DNA from: Paenibacillus sp. yr247
GTDB lineage: Bacteria; Bacillota; Bacilli; Paenibacillales; NBRC-103111
Length of the DNA stretch: 64,000 nt
Assembly (NCBI RefSeq): GCF_900103825.1
Contig: NZ_FNIF01000002.1
Span: forward strand, 1 to 64,000
Direction of reading: 5' to 3'
The translations under genes and the position numbers were made by a program. The notes beneath the pieces are model-generated. The model was not told the origin of the DNA, searched no databases, and worked only from the letters and a program-made list of their open reading frames with translations. Below are positions 42,039 through 49,677 of the stretch, piece after piece. Every line of letters begins with the position of its first letter. The stretch's first letter is position 1.

Positions 42039-42215
42039 GTGGACATTCCATTGCTCTCAACGTCCATAGCGCAAAGCAATTTATCTCAAGCTGTTGGAAT
42101 AAGTGTTCTTAAAATGGCTAATGATCAATCGGCTCAACAAGGACAGGAATTTATTCAAATGATGGAACGCAGCGTACAACCTAATTTAGGCGGTAAACTT
42201 GACATCAGAGGCTAG
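42039..42215 (+). CDS. yjfB: YjfB-like putative motility protein
   Basis: 58 residues starting with GTG at 42039, seven bases after AAGGAGG. The sequence MDIPLLSTSIAQSNLSQAVG, then ISVLKMANDQSAQQGQEF and a C-terminal SVQPNLGGKLDIRG, fits the YjfB (PF14070-type) family found in motile Bacillales. A sigma-D-like promoter lies directly upstream, which supports co-expression with flagellar genes. Function is unknown beyond this link. An in-frame ATG at 42000 is excluded because it precedes the ribosome site. Confidence 0.82.
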   Translation: MDIPLLSTSIAQSNLSQAVGISVLKMANDQSAQQGQEFIQMMERSVQPNLGGKLDIRG

Positions 42216-42304
42216 TCTAAAACATGAGGATAAGGAGATTTCTTTCTCCTTCCTCCCTTACTCTAAATTCTGCCCATGTCCATTTACTCATCACATGATT
42301 CAAC

Positions 42305-42451
42305 TCAAGCTTCAACCACGATTTCATATGGTTGATCTGCAACCTTAGATTTACCCAGTTCGGCCATAATCTTGATGCGACCAAAGACACTACCGCTGCC
42401 TTCATCCATTTCTTTTGCGATTTGAAGGATGGATTTCCCAGCTTTCATCAT
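42305..42451 (-). CDS. Small HTH-like protein of mobile-element type, 48 aa
   Basis: MMKAGKSILQIAKEMDEGSG is followed by SVFGRIKIMAELGKSKVADQ and a short beta end. The first half reads like a Trihelix/HTH unit (AGKSILQIAKEM...SGSVFGRIK), as in small phage or integrative-element regulators. AGAGGAGGGG lies just upstream of two adjacent ATG codons (42451, 42448). Upstream on the same strand, 42452-42560, a coding-like stretch (RFKIEIGLKEWLHGFGFRED, stop) may be the tail of a lost partner gene. Confidence 0.55.
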   Translation of the reverse strand: MMKAGKSILQIAKEMDEGSGSVFGRIKIMAELGKSKVADQPYEIVVEA

Positions 42452-42689
42452 CGATTCCCCTCCTCTCTCCACCTTTTAACCATCCTCTCTGAATCCAAAG
42501 CCATGTAGCCACTCTTTCAATCCGATCTCAATCTTGAACCTCACGCCAGCCGCGACCCTTATGTTGGTAATTCTTATTACAAAAATCGTTATTTTTTTAG
42601 CAAATACAACATTTTTGTGTGTTTTCAGACAGAAATTTTCACAGATTCTTGTTAAACTTGACTCAATATGGAAAAAAAGCGAGGATATT

Positions 42690-42758
42690 ATGGTTCAAGT
42701 GATATGGTTGCTGATTTTAGTTCTGTTCTTAATCGTTGCTTCTACCCGTAAAGGCTAA
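42690..42758 (+). CDS. Possible tiny hydrophobic peptide, 22 aa
   Basis: MVQVIWLLILVLFLIVASTRKG with GAGG eight bases upstream. It could be a small membrane peptide; the support is only the ribosome site and a clean hydrophobic helix with a basic end. Confidence 0.35.
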   Translation: MVQVIWLLILVLFLIVASTRKG

Positions 42759-42819
42759 AAAGAGATGGGTAGCTCTCTCTTATTTATTTCCTTCTGCTGA
42801 TACTGTTTTCATCTTCACT

Positions 42820-42863
42820 AAAAAAGGCTGCTCTCCCATCATATAGCGATGAGAAGAACAGCC
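42820..42863 (-). terminator. Terminator of the 56-aa hydrophilic protein gene
   Basis: On the minus strand GGCTG-TTC-TTCTCATC and GATGGGA-GAG-CAGCC pair, followed by TTTTTT. Confidence 0.8.
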
Positions 42864-42869
42864 AGTTAC

Positions 42870-43040
42870 TTAAACTTGATTTTTGGGGATACCATTTAAA
42901 CTTGGAACAGAATCAGCGGCATTGATGCTTGATAGCGTTTGTGCTTCTTCGGTGAAATTAGCGTGATTTTGCTGACTCTTTTTTTTATCTGCTTTGTTAT
43001 CTTCGCGGTCATACTTGGGATCTGCGTCATTTTTGGGCAT
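42870..43040 (-). CDS. Small hydrophilic protein, 56 aa
   Basis: Begins MPKNDADPKYDREDNKADKK and is rich in Asn, Lys, Asp and Ser with no hydrophobic core, so it is probably disordered. GGAGGTG is six bases upstream of ATG 43040 and a strong terminator follows, so it is a genuine transcription unit. The composition resembles minor spore or desiccation-type proteins, which is only a suggestion. Confidence 0.65.
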   Translation of the reverse strand: MPKNDADPKYDREDNKADKKKSQQNHANFTEEAQTLSSINAADSVPSLNGIPKNQV

Positions 43041-43271
43041 AGCGTTCACCTCCATCGTTTCATAGTTAGTATGAGAAGGTGGCTTGCATTTTATCCCATT
43101 TGTCCTGGATCAAAACTTTCTCTGCGCTGCATTCAGCTTTGTACACCACCTATTCATGTGTTCCATCAAGTTTTATACAACAAAAAAAGAGGTCTCGCCT
43201 TGCATATTTGTCCAAACCTTTCCTATGAATCAATCATAGAATATATCATTCCAAAAGAAAGGGTGATAGAA

Positions 43272-43640
43272 TTGGCAAACACAGATGTAAGGCTCCAACT
43301 TTTCTCTGGCAATAATTTTACAAATCGGCGGATTGTTTTTAGACGTGGAGGTGTAGCAGTACGAGATTTAGGAGCATTTCGTTTTGATAACGTCCTTTCC
43401 AGTTTCCGTCTAAGAAATATTTCAACCACAGATTCTGTGACACTAGTTTTGTTTTCACGAATTAACTTCCAGGGATCCATTCGTATATTTCGTGGACAAC
43501 AAAACGTGTCGAATTTAGGTAATTTCAATAATTTAACTTCTTCTTTAATTTTAGTAGGACGAAACCTTACCAATTCCCAGATTCAACAGATCCAAAGTAC
43601 CGGTATCGCTCCTCGTGATATTTTAGTTGTCAGACAATAA
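43272..43640 (+). CDS. Beta-gamma crystallin domain protein, 122 aa
   Basis: Two Greek-key repeats are visible. Repeat 1 has F11-SGNN-F16-TN, then VRDLGAF and DNVLSS at 39-44. Repeat 2 has F61-SRIN-F66-QG, then VSNLGNF and NNLTSS at 86-91. Both hexapeptides match the Ca2+-binding signature [N/D][N/D]xx[S/T]S exactly. The protein is Arg- and Asn-rich with no signal peptide or Cys. The start TTG 43272 follows AAAGGGTGAT; the frame is open upstream but without a site. Bacterial beta-gamma crystallins are found in spore coat and stress proteins (e.g. Protein S of Myxococcus); a role here is inference. Terminator follows. Confidence 0.82.
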   Translation: MANTDVRLQLFSGNNFTNRRIVFRRGGVAVRDLGAFRFDNVLSSFRLRNISTTDSVTLVLFSRINFQGSIRIFRGQQNVSNLGNFNNLTSSLILVGRNLTNSQIQQIQSTGIAPRDILVVRQ

Positions 43641-43652
43641 CAGATAGGTGAA

Positions 43653-43679
43653 AAGGGCACAGGCATGTGCCTTTTTTTT
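43653..43679 (+). terminator. Terminator of the beta-gamma crystallin gene
   Basis: GGGCACA-GGCA-TGTGCC then TTTTTTTT. Confidence 0.85.
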
Positions 43680-43833
43680 CATTGAACCCAAATGAACACC
43701 TTCGCCATTGATTCTAGGTTATTAGCAAGAATCTCATATGTCTTCCGAAATTTCATCTTCTATGACCGTTTACAACCCGTTGATGGTATGTCCAGCATGA
43801 ATTGATTCGTAGTCAATATCCTTTCGATTGGCA

Positions 43834-43859
43834 ATAAAAAAAGCACCTCGATAGTGCTT
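43834..43859 (-). terminator. Terminator of the kinase-like gene
   Basis: On the minus strand AAGCAC-TATCGAG-GTGCTT then TTTTTTA. The 43680-43833 stretch holds no other supported feature. Confidence 0.7.
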
Positions 43860-43935
43860 AATTTCTAATTTGTTTTTCGAGCAATATTGCATTATCCGTC
43901 CCTATTTCCCTCATTTCAGCTGCGATCAGGGGTCT

Positions 43936-44454
43936 TTAATATCGAAAAGGGCCATAATCGATAAAGATGATCAAATTGTCTTTCTCGCGGTAACGGATAT
44001 TTTTCCATTTAGGTTCTTTACTCGATGAACTGATTATGTCACTTGCTCTCATCCCTCTTCTTAAGAACTTTTTACGCAATTTTAATACTTTCTCCCTATT
44101 TTCATCATTTTGTGAAACCTTTTGATCAACTTTCTCCATGATGATCCATCCATAACCATGATCAATCACTTTTGCAAGATGTGATCTTAGGGAAGATTTA
44201 AACTTTTTGTATATTTCCGCTTCATTTTTATTATTTTTTATTCCAGTTTTCGAAACAGCTACTTTTAATACAAAACCATTTTTCAAGTCAAATACGATTC
44301 GGTACAACCCTGCTCCAATTTCTTCGTAAGGCAGTTTTAATTCGGATCTCGCAATATTTCTTTTATTTTTCGAATTATAATACTTTTCTTTTAATTTTTT
44401 CATCCATTTGTTAATTACTTTCAGATCATTTGATGTTAAAAGTTTATCTTCCAT
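43936..44454 (-). CDS. Minimal protein-kinase-like protein, 172 aa
   Basis: A helical, very Lys-rich N-terminus (KVINKWMKKLKEKYYNSKNKRN) precedes a kinase-like core: EEIGAGLYRIVFDL as nucleotide loop, FVLKVAVS with the beta3 Lys, NEAEIYKKF with the helix-C Glu, and YGWIIMEKVDQKV as hinge. Near the end, KWKNIRYREKDNLIIFIDYGPF gives an Asn plus a DYG triad in place of DFG. The C-lobe is almost absent. Such short kinase-like proteins occur in phages and mobile elements. Low GC sets it apart from the housekeeping genes. The start at 44454 follows GAGAGGATGG. Confidence 0.6.
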   Translation of the reverse strand: MEDKLLTSNDLKVINKWMKKLKEKYYNSKNKRNIARSELKLPYEEIGAGLYRIVFDLKNGFVLKVAVSKTGIKNNKNEAEIYKKFKSSLRSHLAKVIDHGYGWIIMEKVDQKVSQNDENREKVLKLRKKFLRRGMRASDIISSSSKEPKWKNIRYREKDNLIIFIDYGPFRY

Positions 44455-44739
44455 GGTTACCATCCTCTCTTTCAATCTATTAAATTATTATATGTTAGAG
44501 AGAAAGAATGGTATGGTTTAATGTTCTGTTAGCGGCGTGTTTTTTTATATACGTTTACATCTTCTGAACAGTATCCTACCCGAAAGGGAAATGTACATGA
44601 GACAGAATGAACATGAATTGACGAACAGTTACTTTTGCCCTGCTTTCGAGCAGCCTTCATTGAATCTCAACTCATTTTTTATGCTAATATGAAGATAAAG
44701 ACGTAGATATAACTTTGCTAATGAAAAGGAGAAATGACT

Positions 44740-45153
44740 ATGACGAAAGAATTTTGGATAAATCTGCCGGTAAAAGACCTTAATAAGTCAAAAGAGTTTT
44801 TCACCAAACTTGGATTTTCTTTTCATCCGCGACACAGCAATAGTGATGATGCAGCAGGCTTGCTTATCGGAGATAGCAATGTTATTGTGATGCTTTTTCT
44901 AGAGTCTACTTTCAAAAGATTTACGAGAAATGAACTTGCTGATACAAAGTTAGGCAACGAAGTATTGCTTTCCTTTGATGCCCAGAGCAAAAAAGAAGTA
45001 GACGAAATGATTGAGAAAGCAGTAAAGGCAGGCGGGACAATCTACGGTGAACCCCTTGATCAGGGGTGGATGTATGGAGCCGGTTTTACTGATTTGGATG
45101 GTCATCGGTGGAATGTGTTATACATGGATATGAGTATGACGCCGAAGGAGTAA
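44740..45153 (+). CDS. VOC-family protein (glyoxalase/extradiol dioxygenase-like)
   Basis: 137 residues. EFWINLPVKDLNKSKEFFTKLGFSF is the paired beta-alpha start, SNVIVMLFLESTFKRF the middle, and GWMYGAGFTDLDGHRWNVLYMD the end with a DGH-W motif. This is the PhnB/YaeR-type VOC family often called lactoylglutathione lyase-like. Metal His of strand 1 is not obvious. The start at 44740 lies eight bases after AAGGAG. Outside the tRNA remnant proper; GC is again near average. Confidence 0.85.
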   Translation: MTKEFWINLPVKDLNKSKEFFTKLGFSFHPRHSNSDDAAGLLIGDSNVIVMLFLESTFKRFTRNELADTKLGNEVLLSFDAQSKKEVDEMIEKAVKAGGTIYGEPLDQGWMYGAGFTDLDGHRWNVLYMDMSMTPKE

Positions 45154-45186
45154 GAATGTCTAAAGCATGATGTCAATAGAAAAAAT

Positions 45187-45208
45187 GGACGCTGCAATAG
45201 CGTCCTTT
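45187..45208 (+). terminator. Terminator of the VOC gene
   Basis: GGACGCT-GCAAT-AGCGTCC then TTT; short T-run. Confidence 0.6.
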
Positions 45209-45228
45209 CCATTCGAGGTGCCGTTTAT

Positions 45229-45429
45229 TTATTTCCAGAACCATTTCTCATAAATCAAGTAACTGAAAAACGAAACGACCCCGAGGGATATGTTGAACCA
45301 ACCTGCAAAAAGGGCTCCTTTTTTTTCTTTGTTCATATTAGCCTTCTTATAGAGTTTAACATCGAAATATAAAACAAGGATCCCAGAAACTAGTAATAAC
45401 AAAATAGTGTAATTGTTAAAGGTAATGAT
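45229..45429 (-). CDS. CLC_0170-like small membrane protein of the ger operon, probable AUC start
   Basis: 66 codons: ITFNNYTILLLLVSGILVLY, then FDVKLYKKANMNKEKKGALF and a second helix ending YEKWFWK. Two-helix proteins of this type (CLC_0170 family) commonly follow gerABC operons in spore formers. There is an AGGAGGG site but no ATG, GTG or TTG in the frame between the preceding TGA and codon 15. ATC at 45429, eight or nine bases after that site, is the only sensibly spaced start. It is 50 bases downstream of gerC. The rare initiation codon is the odd feature, if the sequence is correct. Confidence 0.65.
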   Translation of the reverse strand: MITFNNYTILLLLVSGILVLYFDVKLYKKANMNKEKKGALFAGWFNISLGVVSFFSYLIYEKWFWK

Positions 45430-45479
45430 TGTCGAATCCCTCCTTCACCGTCATACCTTATCCACGGCACTACTATGAT

Positions 45480-46706
45480 TTATTTGGTTTTCGTGCCAAT
45501 TCGTCGAATCTTCACATGTAATTTTACATCGACGGATATTTCTTTATACATTTCCTCCCACTGTTTCTTACTCTTAATTTCCCGATTCCAGTATGCAGGT
45601 TGGTAAGCACGCACGTATTCTCCGAAACCGAAGATGTCGCAGCCGTCCTTTTGGGTCTGTTGAATAAGTTTTTCAAAACCGATCGTCGCGTCCTTTTCTA
45701 TTTTATCCTCTAATTTTTTTATATTTTCCTTCGTAATAGACACTTTTTCATCAGACTTCTCCCGAAAATCCCCTTCAATTTGGCTCATTACAGTGACATG
45801 AACCTTACCGTTTTTGATCTCCGTTATAATTTTAGCCTTACGATGGGTTGATTGAAATATGACAGCAGTTTCCGATCCGGGCATCTGCTGGAGGACGCTA
45901 TACCCTCCAGGATTGATTTGTTTCATTGCCATAAAATGGCCGATTTGCAGTGCATTTGTGGCTCCTTCCATTTTATCGCCTTTAAAATAAGCCAGTCCGG
46001 CGATTTCAATGTTAGATTCTTTCTTCAATTCCAGATAGGGAACAGCCCCTTCCTGTCCTTTTGCAGAACTGGCGCTAAAAAAAACACCGAGGAAATAATT
46101 TGGAAGTTTACCCATTTCCCTGGCATGATCCAAGGTTGCCACCAAATATAAAGTTGGAACCCGTTCTAATTGGGGAGTGGCTTTAATTATCTCTGAAGCT
46201 TTCCCTTTGGACACGACCATCCAAACCGTTCTTCTTACCTGAGGCTGACGACGAAAGAAATCATTCTCATTTTGGATCCCCTTTCTTGCCACCGCTTCCG
46301 ACACAACAATTATCCGCAAATGGCCGAAAAACAAGCGATCCGCCAACTGCTGCTGCAGATTCATCAATGAATCGTCGATGGTTTCCCCAACGCTACTCAG
46401 CACCCAGACTGGTTTTTGCCCAGCTGGAACGCCTCCAGTTCCTCCAGTACCCAAGGGAATACGTCCCGGAACGGCAATTTGCACAGTGGTACGTATTAAA
46501 CCTCTTTTCTGCACAGGAGTACTATTAATGATATGAGTTGCATTGCTACTTTCTTTCTCTTCTCCTGGTTTTGCCTCGTCAATGGCAATGGCTAAAACAA
46601 CGGCTCTATCTTCGATTTCTAGCCGATCCCAGCATCCTGTAAGCATGGGTAAGAGCAGCAGGAAAACAAGAATCCGTTTAATCCGATTTTGCCACACGTT
46701 GATCAC
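45480..46706 (-). CDS. gerC: Spore germination protein GerC, lipoprotein subunit
   Basis: 408 residues. The signal peptide ends in a lipobox LLLPMLTGC and the family motif CWDRLEIEDRAVVLAIAID follows at once. Later blocks, such as GETIDDSLMNLQQQL and DFFRRQPQVRRTVWMVVSKGKASEI, are typical of the Ger(x)C family. It is anchored on the outer face of the inner spore membrane in the germinant receptor. The gene overlaps gerB by 29 bases, so translation is coupled. Confidence 0.93.
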   Translation of the reverse strand: MINVWQNRIKRILVFLLLLPMLTGCWDRLEIEDRAVVLAIAIDEAKPGEEKESSNATHIINSTPVQKRGLIRTTVQIAVPGRIPLGTGGTGGVPAGQKPVWVLSSVGETIDDSLMNLQQQLADRLFFGHLRIIVVSEAVARKGIQNENDFFRRQPQVRRTVWMVVSKGKASEIIKATPQLERVPTLYLVATLDHAREMGKLPNYFLGVFFSASSAKGQEGAVPYLELKKESNIEIAGLAYFKGDKMEGATNALQIGHFMAMKQINPGGYSVLQQMPGSETAVIFQSTHRKAKIITEIKNGKVHVTVMSQIEGDFREKSDEKVSITKENIKKLEDKIEKDATIGFEKLIQQTQKDGCDIFGFGEYVRAYQPAYWNREIKSKKQWEEMYKEISVDVKLHVKIRRIGTKTK

Positions 46707-47799
46707 CCCGACTCTTCTTTTTATTCTTGCGAATAAGGGCTACGACCAGTAAAACAAAAGGATAGCCGATCGTGATCATCAGACCCCAGCGACCGACAAT
46801 TTGAATGACTCCATACATCTCCAGTAGGTTTTGTGGAATCATGGCAATTACATAGATGAAAGGAAGGAGAAAAAATGAAAACAGCTTGTGATCGCGCAAA
46901 CGTAACAGCTGGCTTAAAAAGTGAATGGCCAAGTAATAGGTCGACAACAACGTCGTAAACACCGCTGTGACCCACACGGCAAGAAAGGCGCCATCCAAGC
47001 GCTCCAGGATGTTGGCGGGCAGCGACGTGGTTTTTGCTAATTCCAAGGTAGGCCAAACTAAATTTTTTATTTCCTCTGCCCCAAATACGGCAACCGTAGC
47101 AACTACAATGAGTAAGTAAAGTCCACCTGAAATCAACATTCCGACATAGCTTGCGATCATCGCTCTTTCCGGCCGACGCATAGCAGGAATCACGATGGTC
47201 ATGACGAAAGATCCCTGAAACAAGGCAGCCATAGTAAGCATTCCCGCTAACATCCCACTCGGTTCATTTCCCCATACTGGCAATAAATTGACCAACTGCG
47301 CATTTTTTAGCGAAAGAACGACGATCAATACAAGAGGAAACACAATGACCGGAAAATAAAAATGATGGAAATAGGTAAAAGTGGTCATGTCAGCACGCGA
47401 GGAAAGCGCAGCTAACAACAACATCACAATAACAGTCACCTCCAGCGGCGTTTTCGTTAAAACGGAAGTGACGACGACCTCCCCGAATTCTCTCGAAGCC
47501 AGTGCTGTAAGCTGTGAGAAGAAAGCGATGATCAGGACACTGAACACCCTAGCAGTCCATTTGCCGATCAAATCCTCGCTATATTCAATAATCGATTTAG
47601 TAGGAAAGCGCATGCCGAGTACGGTAATTATCCAAAGTCCTACTAGACCGATTAAGATGCCCAACACGGTTACGAGCGTAGCCCCCGAATCGGCAGCTCT
47701 GACTGCAAAAAGCGATAGTGCTAAAACACCTACCCCGATAATCGTGCTAATTAGAACTATCGCTGCTTGAATCACCGTTACTTGGCGAGGATACTCCAT
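46678..47799 (-). CDS. gerB: Spore germination permease-like subunit GerB (APC superfamily)
   Basis: 373 residues, ten helices. It opens with VTVIQAAIVLISTIIGVGVLALSLFAVRAADSGA, the glycine-rich first helix of the endospore germination permease family. LAVWVTAVFTTLLSTYYLAIHFLSQLL lies near the end. It is thought to bind the germinant. It overlaps gerA by 53 bases and gerC by 29. Which nutrient is sensed cannot be read from sequence. Confidence 0.93.
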   Translation of the reverse strand: MEYPRQVTVIQAAIVLISTIIGVGVLALSLFAVRAADSGATLVTVLGILIGLVGLWIITVLGMRFPTKSIIEYSEDLIGKWTARVFSVLIIAFFSQLTALASREFGEVVVTSVLTKTPLEVTVIVMLLLAALSSRADMTTFTYFHHFYFPVIVFPLVLIVVLSLKNAQLVNLLPVWGNEPSGMLAGMLTMAALFQGSFVMTIVIPAMRRPERAMIASYVGMLISGGLYLLIVVATVAVFGAEEIKNLVWPTLELAKTTSLPANILERLDGAFLAVWVTAVFTTLLSTYYLAIHFLSQLLRLRDHKLFSFFLLPFIYVIAMIPQNLLEMYGVIQIVGRWGLMITIGYPFVLLVVALIRKNKKKSRGDQRVAKSD

Positions 47800-49468
47800 C
47801 GGTTATGTCCCTCCTTATATTCCCTACTTTCAATGGATCTAAGGTATTATTTGGCGCGTGATGCGTCATTTCTTGGGTTATCTTACCCAGACGGGTATCA
47901 TTCGGCGTATGCAAGAGTGCCGGTCTCTTCGGCATGGACCAGAGCGGCATCCGGGCCAGTGTATCCTTCATTCCCTGGAAATTTCCAGGGACAATCGGAC
48001 TCAAGTAAGGCACCCCAAACGATTTTAAGGACAACATATGGTTGGCGATCAGGATTAACCCGATCATCACCCCGTAAAGGCCAAAGATAGAAGATAAGAT
48101 CACAAGCGGAAAGCGCAGCAACCTCAGCGCCAGTGCTGCGTTGTAAGCCGGTGTGGCAAAAGAGCCGATCGTTGTTAAGGCGATGATTACGACCGTTATC
48201 GGACTGATGAATCCTGCCGCAACCGCAGCCTGTCCGATGACTAGCACACCAACAATTGAAAGGGCTCCCCCAACCTGCTGCGGCAGACGCAGTGTCGCTT
48301 CCCTCAGTACCTCCATGGAAACCTCCATGATCAGTACTTCAATTACAGAGGGGAAAGGCACCCCCGCTCTCCCGCCCGCTACAGCCACCGCGAACTCTGT
48401 CGGTATGAGCTCCGGATTGAACGAAATCAGCGCAACATATAATGAGGGGAAAATCAAGGAGAATACAAGAGCAACCAGGCGCGCTAGCCGAATAAAACTA
48501 ACCAATAGATATCGTTCCGAGTAATCTTCGACCGTCTGGTAAAACTGGCTGAATACGGTCGGCAATATGAGGGCAAAGGGGGAACCGTCAACCAGCAGGA
48601 TAACCCTACCCTCCAGCAAATTGGCGACCGCCTTATCCGGTCGTTCCGTATTTTGGATCTGAGGGAACGGAGATAGATGGTTATCTTCGATAAACTGCTC
48701 CAGGTATCCAATATCAAGTATTCCATCAATATCTATCATCGATAATCGTCTGAACACTTCTTCAACAAGTTGGGGATTCACAATGCCATCCAAGTAACAG
48801 AGCGCCACTTTGGATTTGGTTACACGCCCTATACGAATCGTTTTTACGCGGAGATCCGGTGTCGGGAGACGATAGCGCAGTAGGGAGAGGTTCGTATCTA
48901 ACATTTCGATAAATCCTTCTCGTGCTCCGCGGATAACCTGTTCCGTTTCGGGTTGTGTAATCGATCGCTTGTCAACATGGCGTGTACTGAAAAGGAATGC
49001 TTCCTCCAGCCCTTCCACTACGAGAACCGTTTCTCCTTGCACAAGGGCTTGGACAACCTCAGTTAATAGTCCTTCTGTTCTCCCTTCGCAGGCATACAGC
49101 GTATCGCTCATTAAAATATCCTTCAAAGGCCGGTTATCTTTTACTTTTCCCTGCTCGTTAATCGATGTTAACATCAGGGGTTTTAAGATATGATCGTTCA
49201 AATATTGCTTCTCAACCAAGTCGGAGAAATACATAAGTACAGCCGGGTACTCGTCAAACACGCGAAACTGGCGTATGACGAAATCGTCATTTTCACCAAG
49301 TATCTTTTGAACAAATGAAATAGTCGCTTCGATACGATGGCTAATTTTCGTATCATCATATTGATCCAAAATCTGATGGGCGGGCTGGTTCTTTGGTGGA
49401 ATCATTCGAGGTTGCTGGCTTTGGGAAACTTTTTTAGACCTTAGTTTATACCATTGCCAAATGGTCAC
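47747..49468 (-). CDS. gerA: Spore germination protein GerA subunit
   Basis: 573 residues. A soluble N-terminal half includes FVIRQFRVFDEYPAVLMYFSDLV and VLVVEGLEEAFLFSTRHVDKRSITQPETEQVIRGAREGFIE, the strongest GerA/SpoVAF signature. SKVALCYLDGIVNPQLVEEV follows. The C-terminal half has five or six helices (VAVAGGRAGVPFPSVIEVLIMEV, SIVGVLVIGQAAVAAGFISP). The tail is Ser/Asp-rich. GTG start with AGGAGG upstream. First gene of the gerABC operon; sigma-G expression is expected, but no promoter could be fixed. Confidence 0.94.
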   Translation of the reverse strand: MTIWQWYKLRSKKVSQSQQPRMIPPKNQPAHQILDQYDDTKISHRIEATISFVQKILGENDDFVIRQFRVFDEYPAVLMYFSDLVEKQYLNDHILKPLMLTSINEQGKVKDNRPLKDILMSDTLYACEGRTEGLLTEVVQALVQGETVLVVEGLEEAFLFSTRHVDKRSITQPETEQVIRGAREGFIEMLDTNLSLLRYRLPTPDLRVKTIRIGRVTKSKVALCYLDGIVNPQLVEEVFRRLSMIDIDGILDIGYLEQFIEDNHLSPFPQIQNTERPDKAVANLLEGRVILLVDGSPFALILPTVFSQFYQTVEDYSERYLLVSFIRLARLVALVFSLIFPSLYVALISFNPELIPTEFAVAVAGGRAGVPFPSVIEVLIMEVSMEVLREATLRLPQQVGGALSIVGVLVIGQAAVAAGFISPITVVIIALTTIGSFATPAYNAALALRLLRFPLVILSSIFGLYGVMIGLILIANHMLSLKSFGVPYLSPIVPGNFQGMKDTLARMPLWSMPKRPALLHTPNDTRLGKITQEMTHHAPNNTLDPLKVGNIRRDITDGVSSPSNGDSSSDSSN

Positions 49469-49601
49469 GTTGCCACCGCCTCCTGAACATATTCACAAGA
49501 TGTTCTCTAATCTTCCTGATTCCCATTCATTTCCTTCCCCGTATTTTTATCTAATTTCCCGATTATATACATGAATAATGAACCGAAAACACAGAATGAA
49601 C

Positions 49602-49641
49602 AAAAAAACGAAGTGCATCCCGTAGACGCAATTCGTTTTTT
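49602..49641 (-). terminator. Terminator of the cysJI operon
   Basis: AAAACGAA-TTGCG and TGC-ACTTCGTTTT arms with T-run on the minus strand; the same hairpin could act in the other direction. Confidence 0.75.
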
Positions 49642-49677
49642 GCCCGATAATTTCAGGGAAGTTTATTTAATTGGTGT

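Noticed and set aside
44521..44733. Possible gene or RNA in the gap before the VOC gene
   Set aside because: Only short frames and weak hairpins are present; nothing reaches the standard for a feature.
49469..49600. Sigma-G promoter upstream of gerA (GTATA with 18-base spacing)
   Set aside because: The matching -10 element is too far from the CATWHTA consensus to call.
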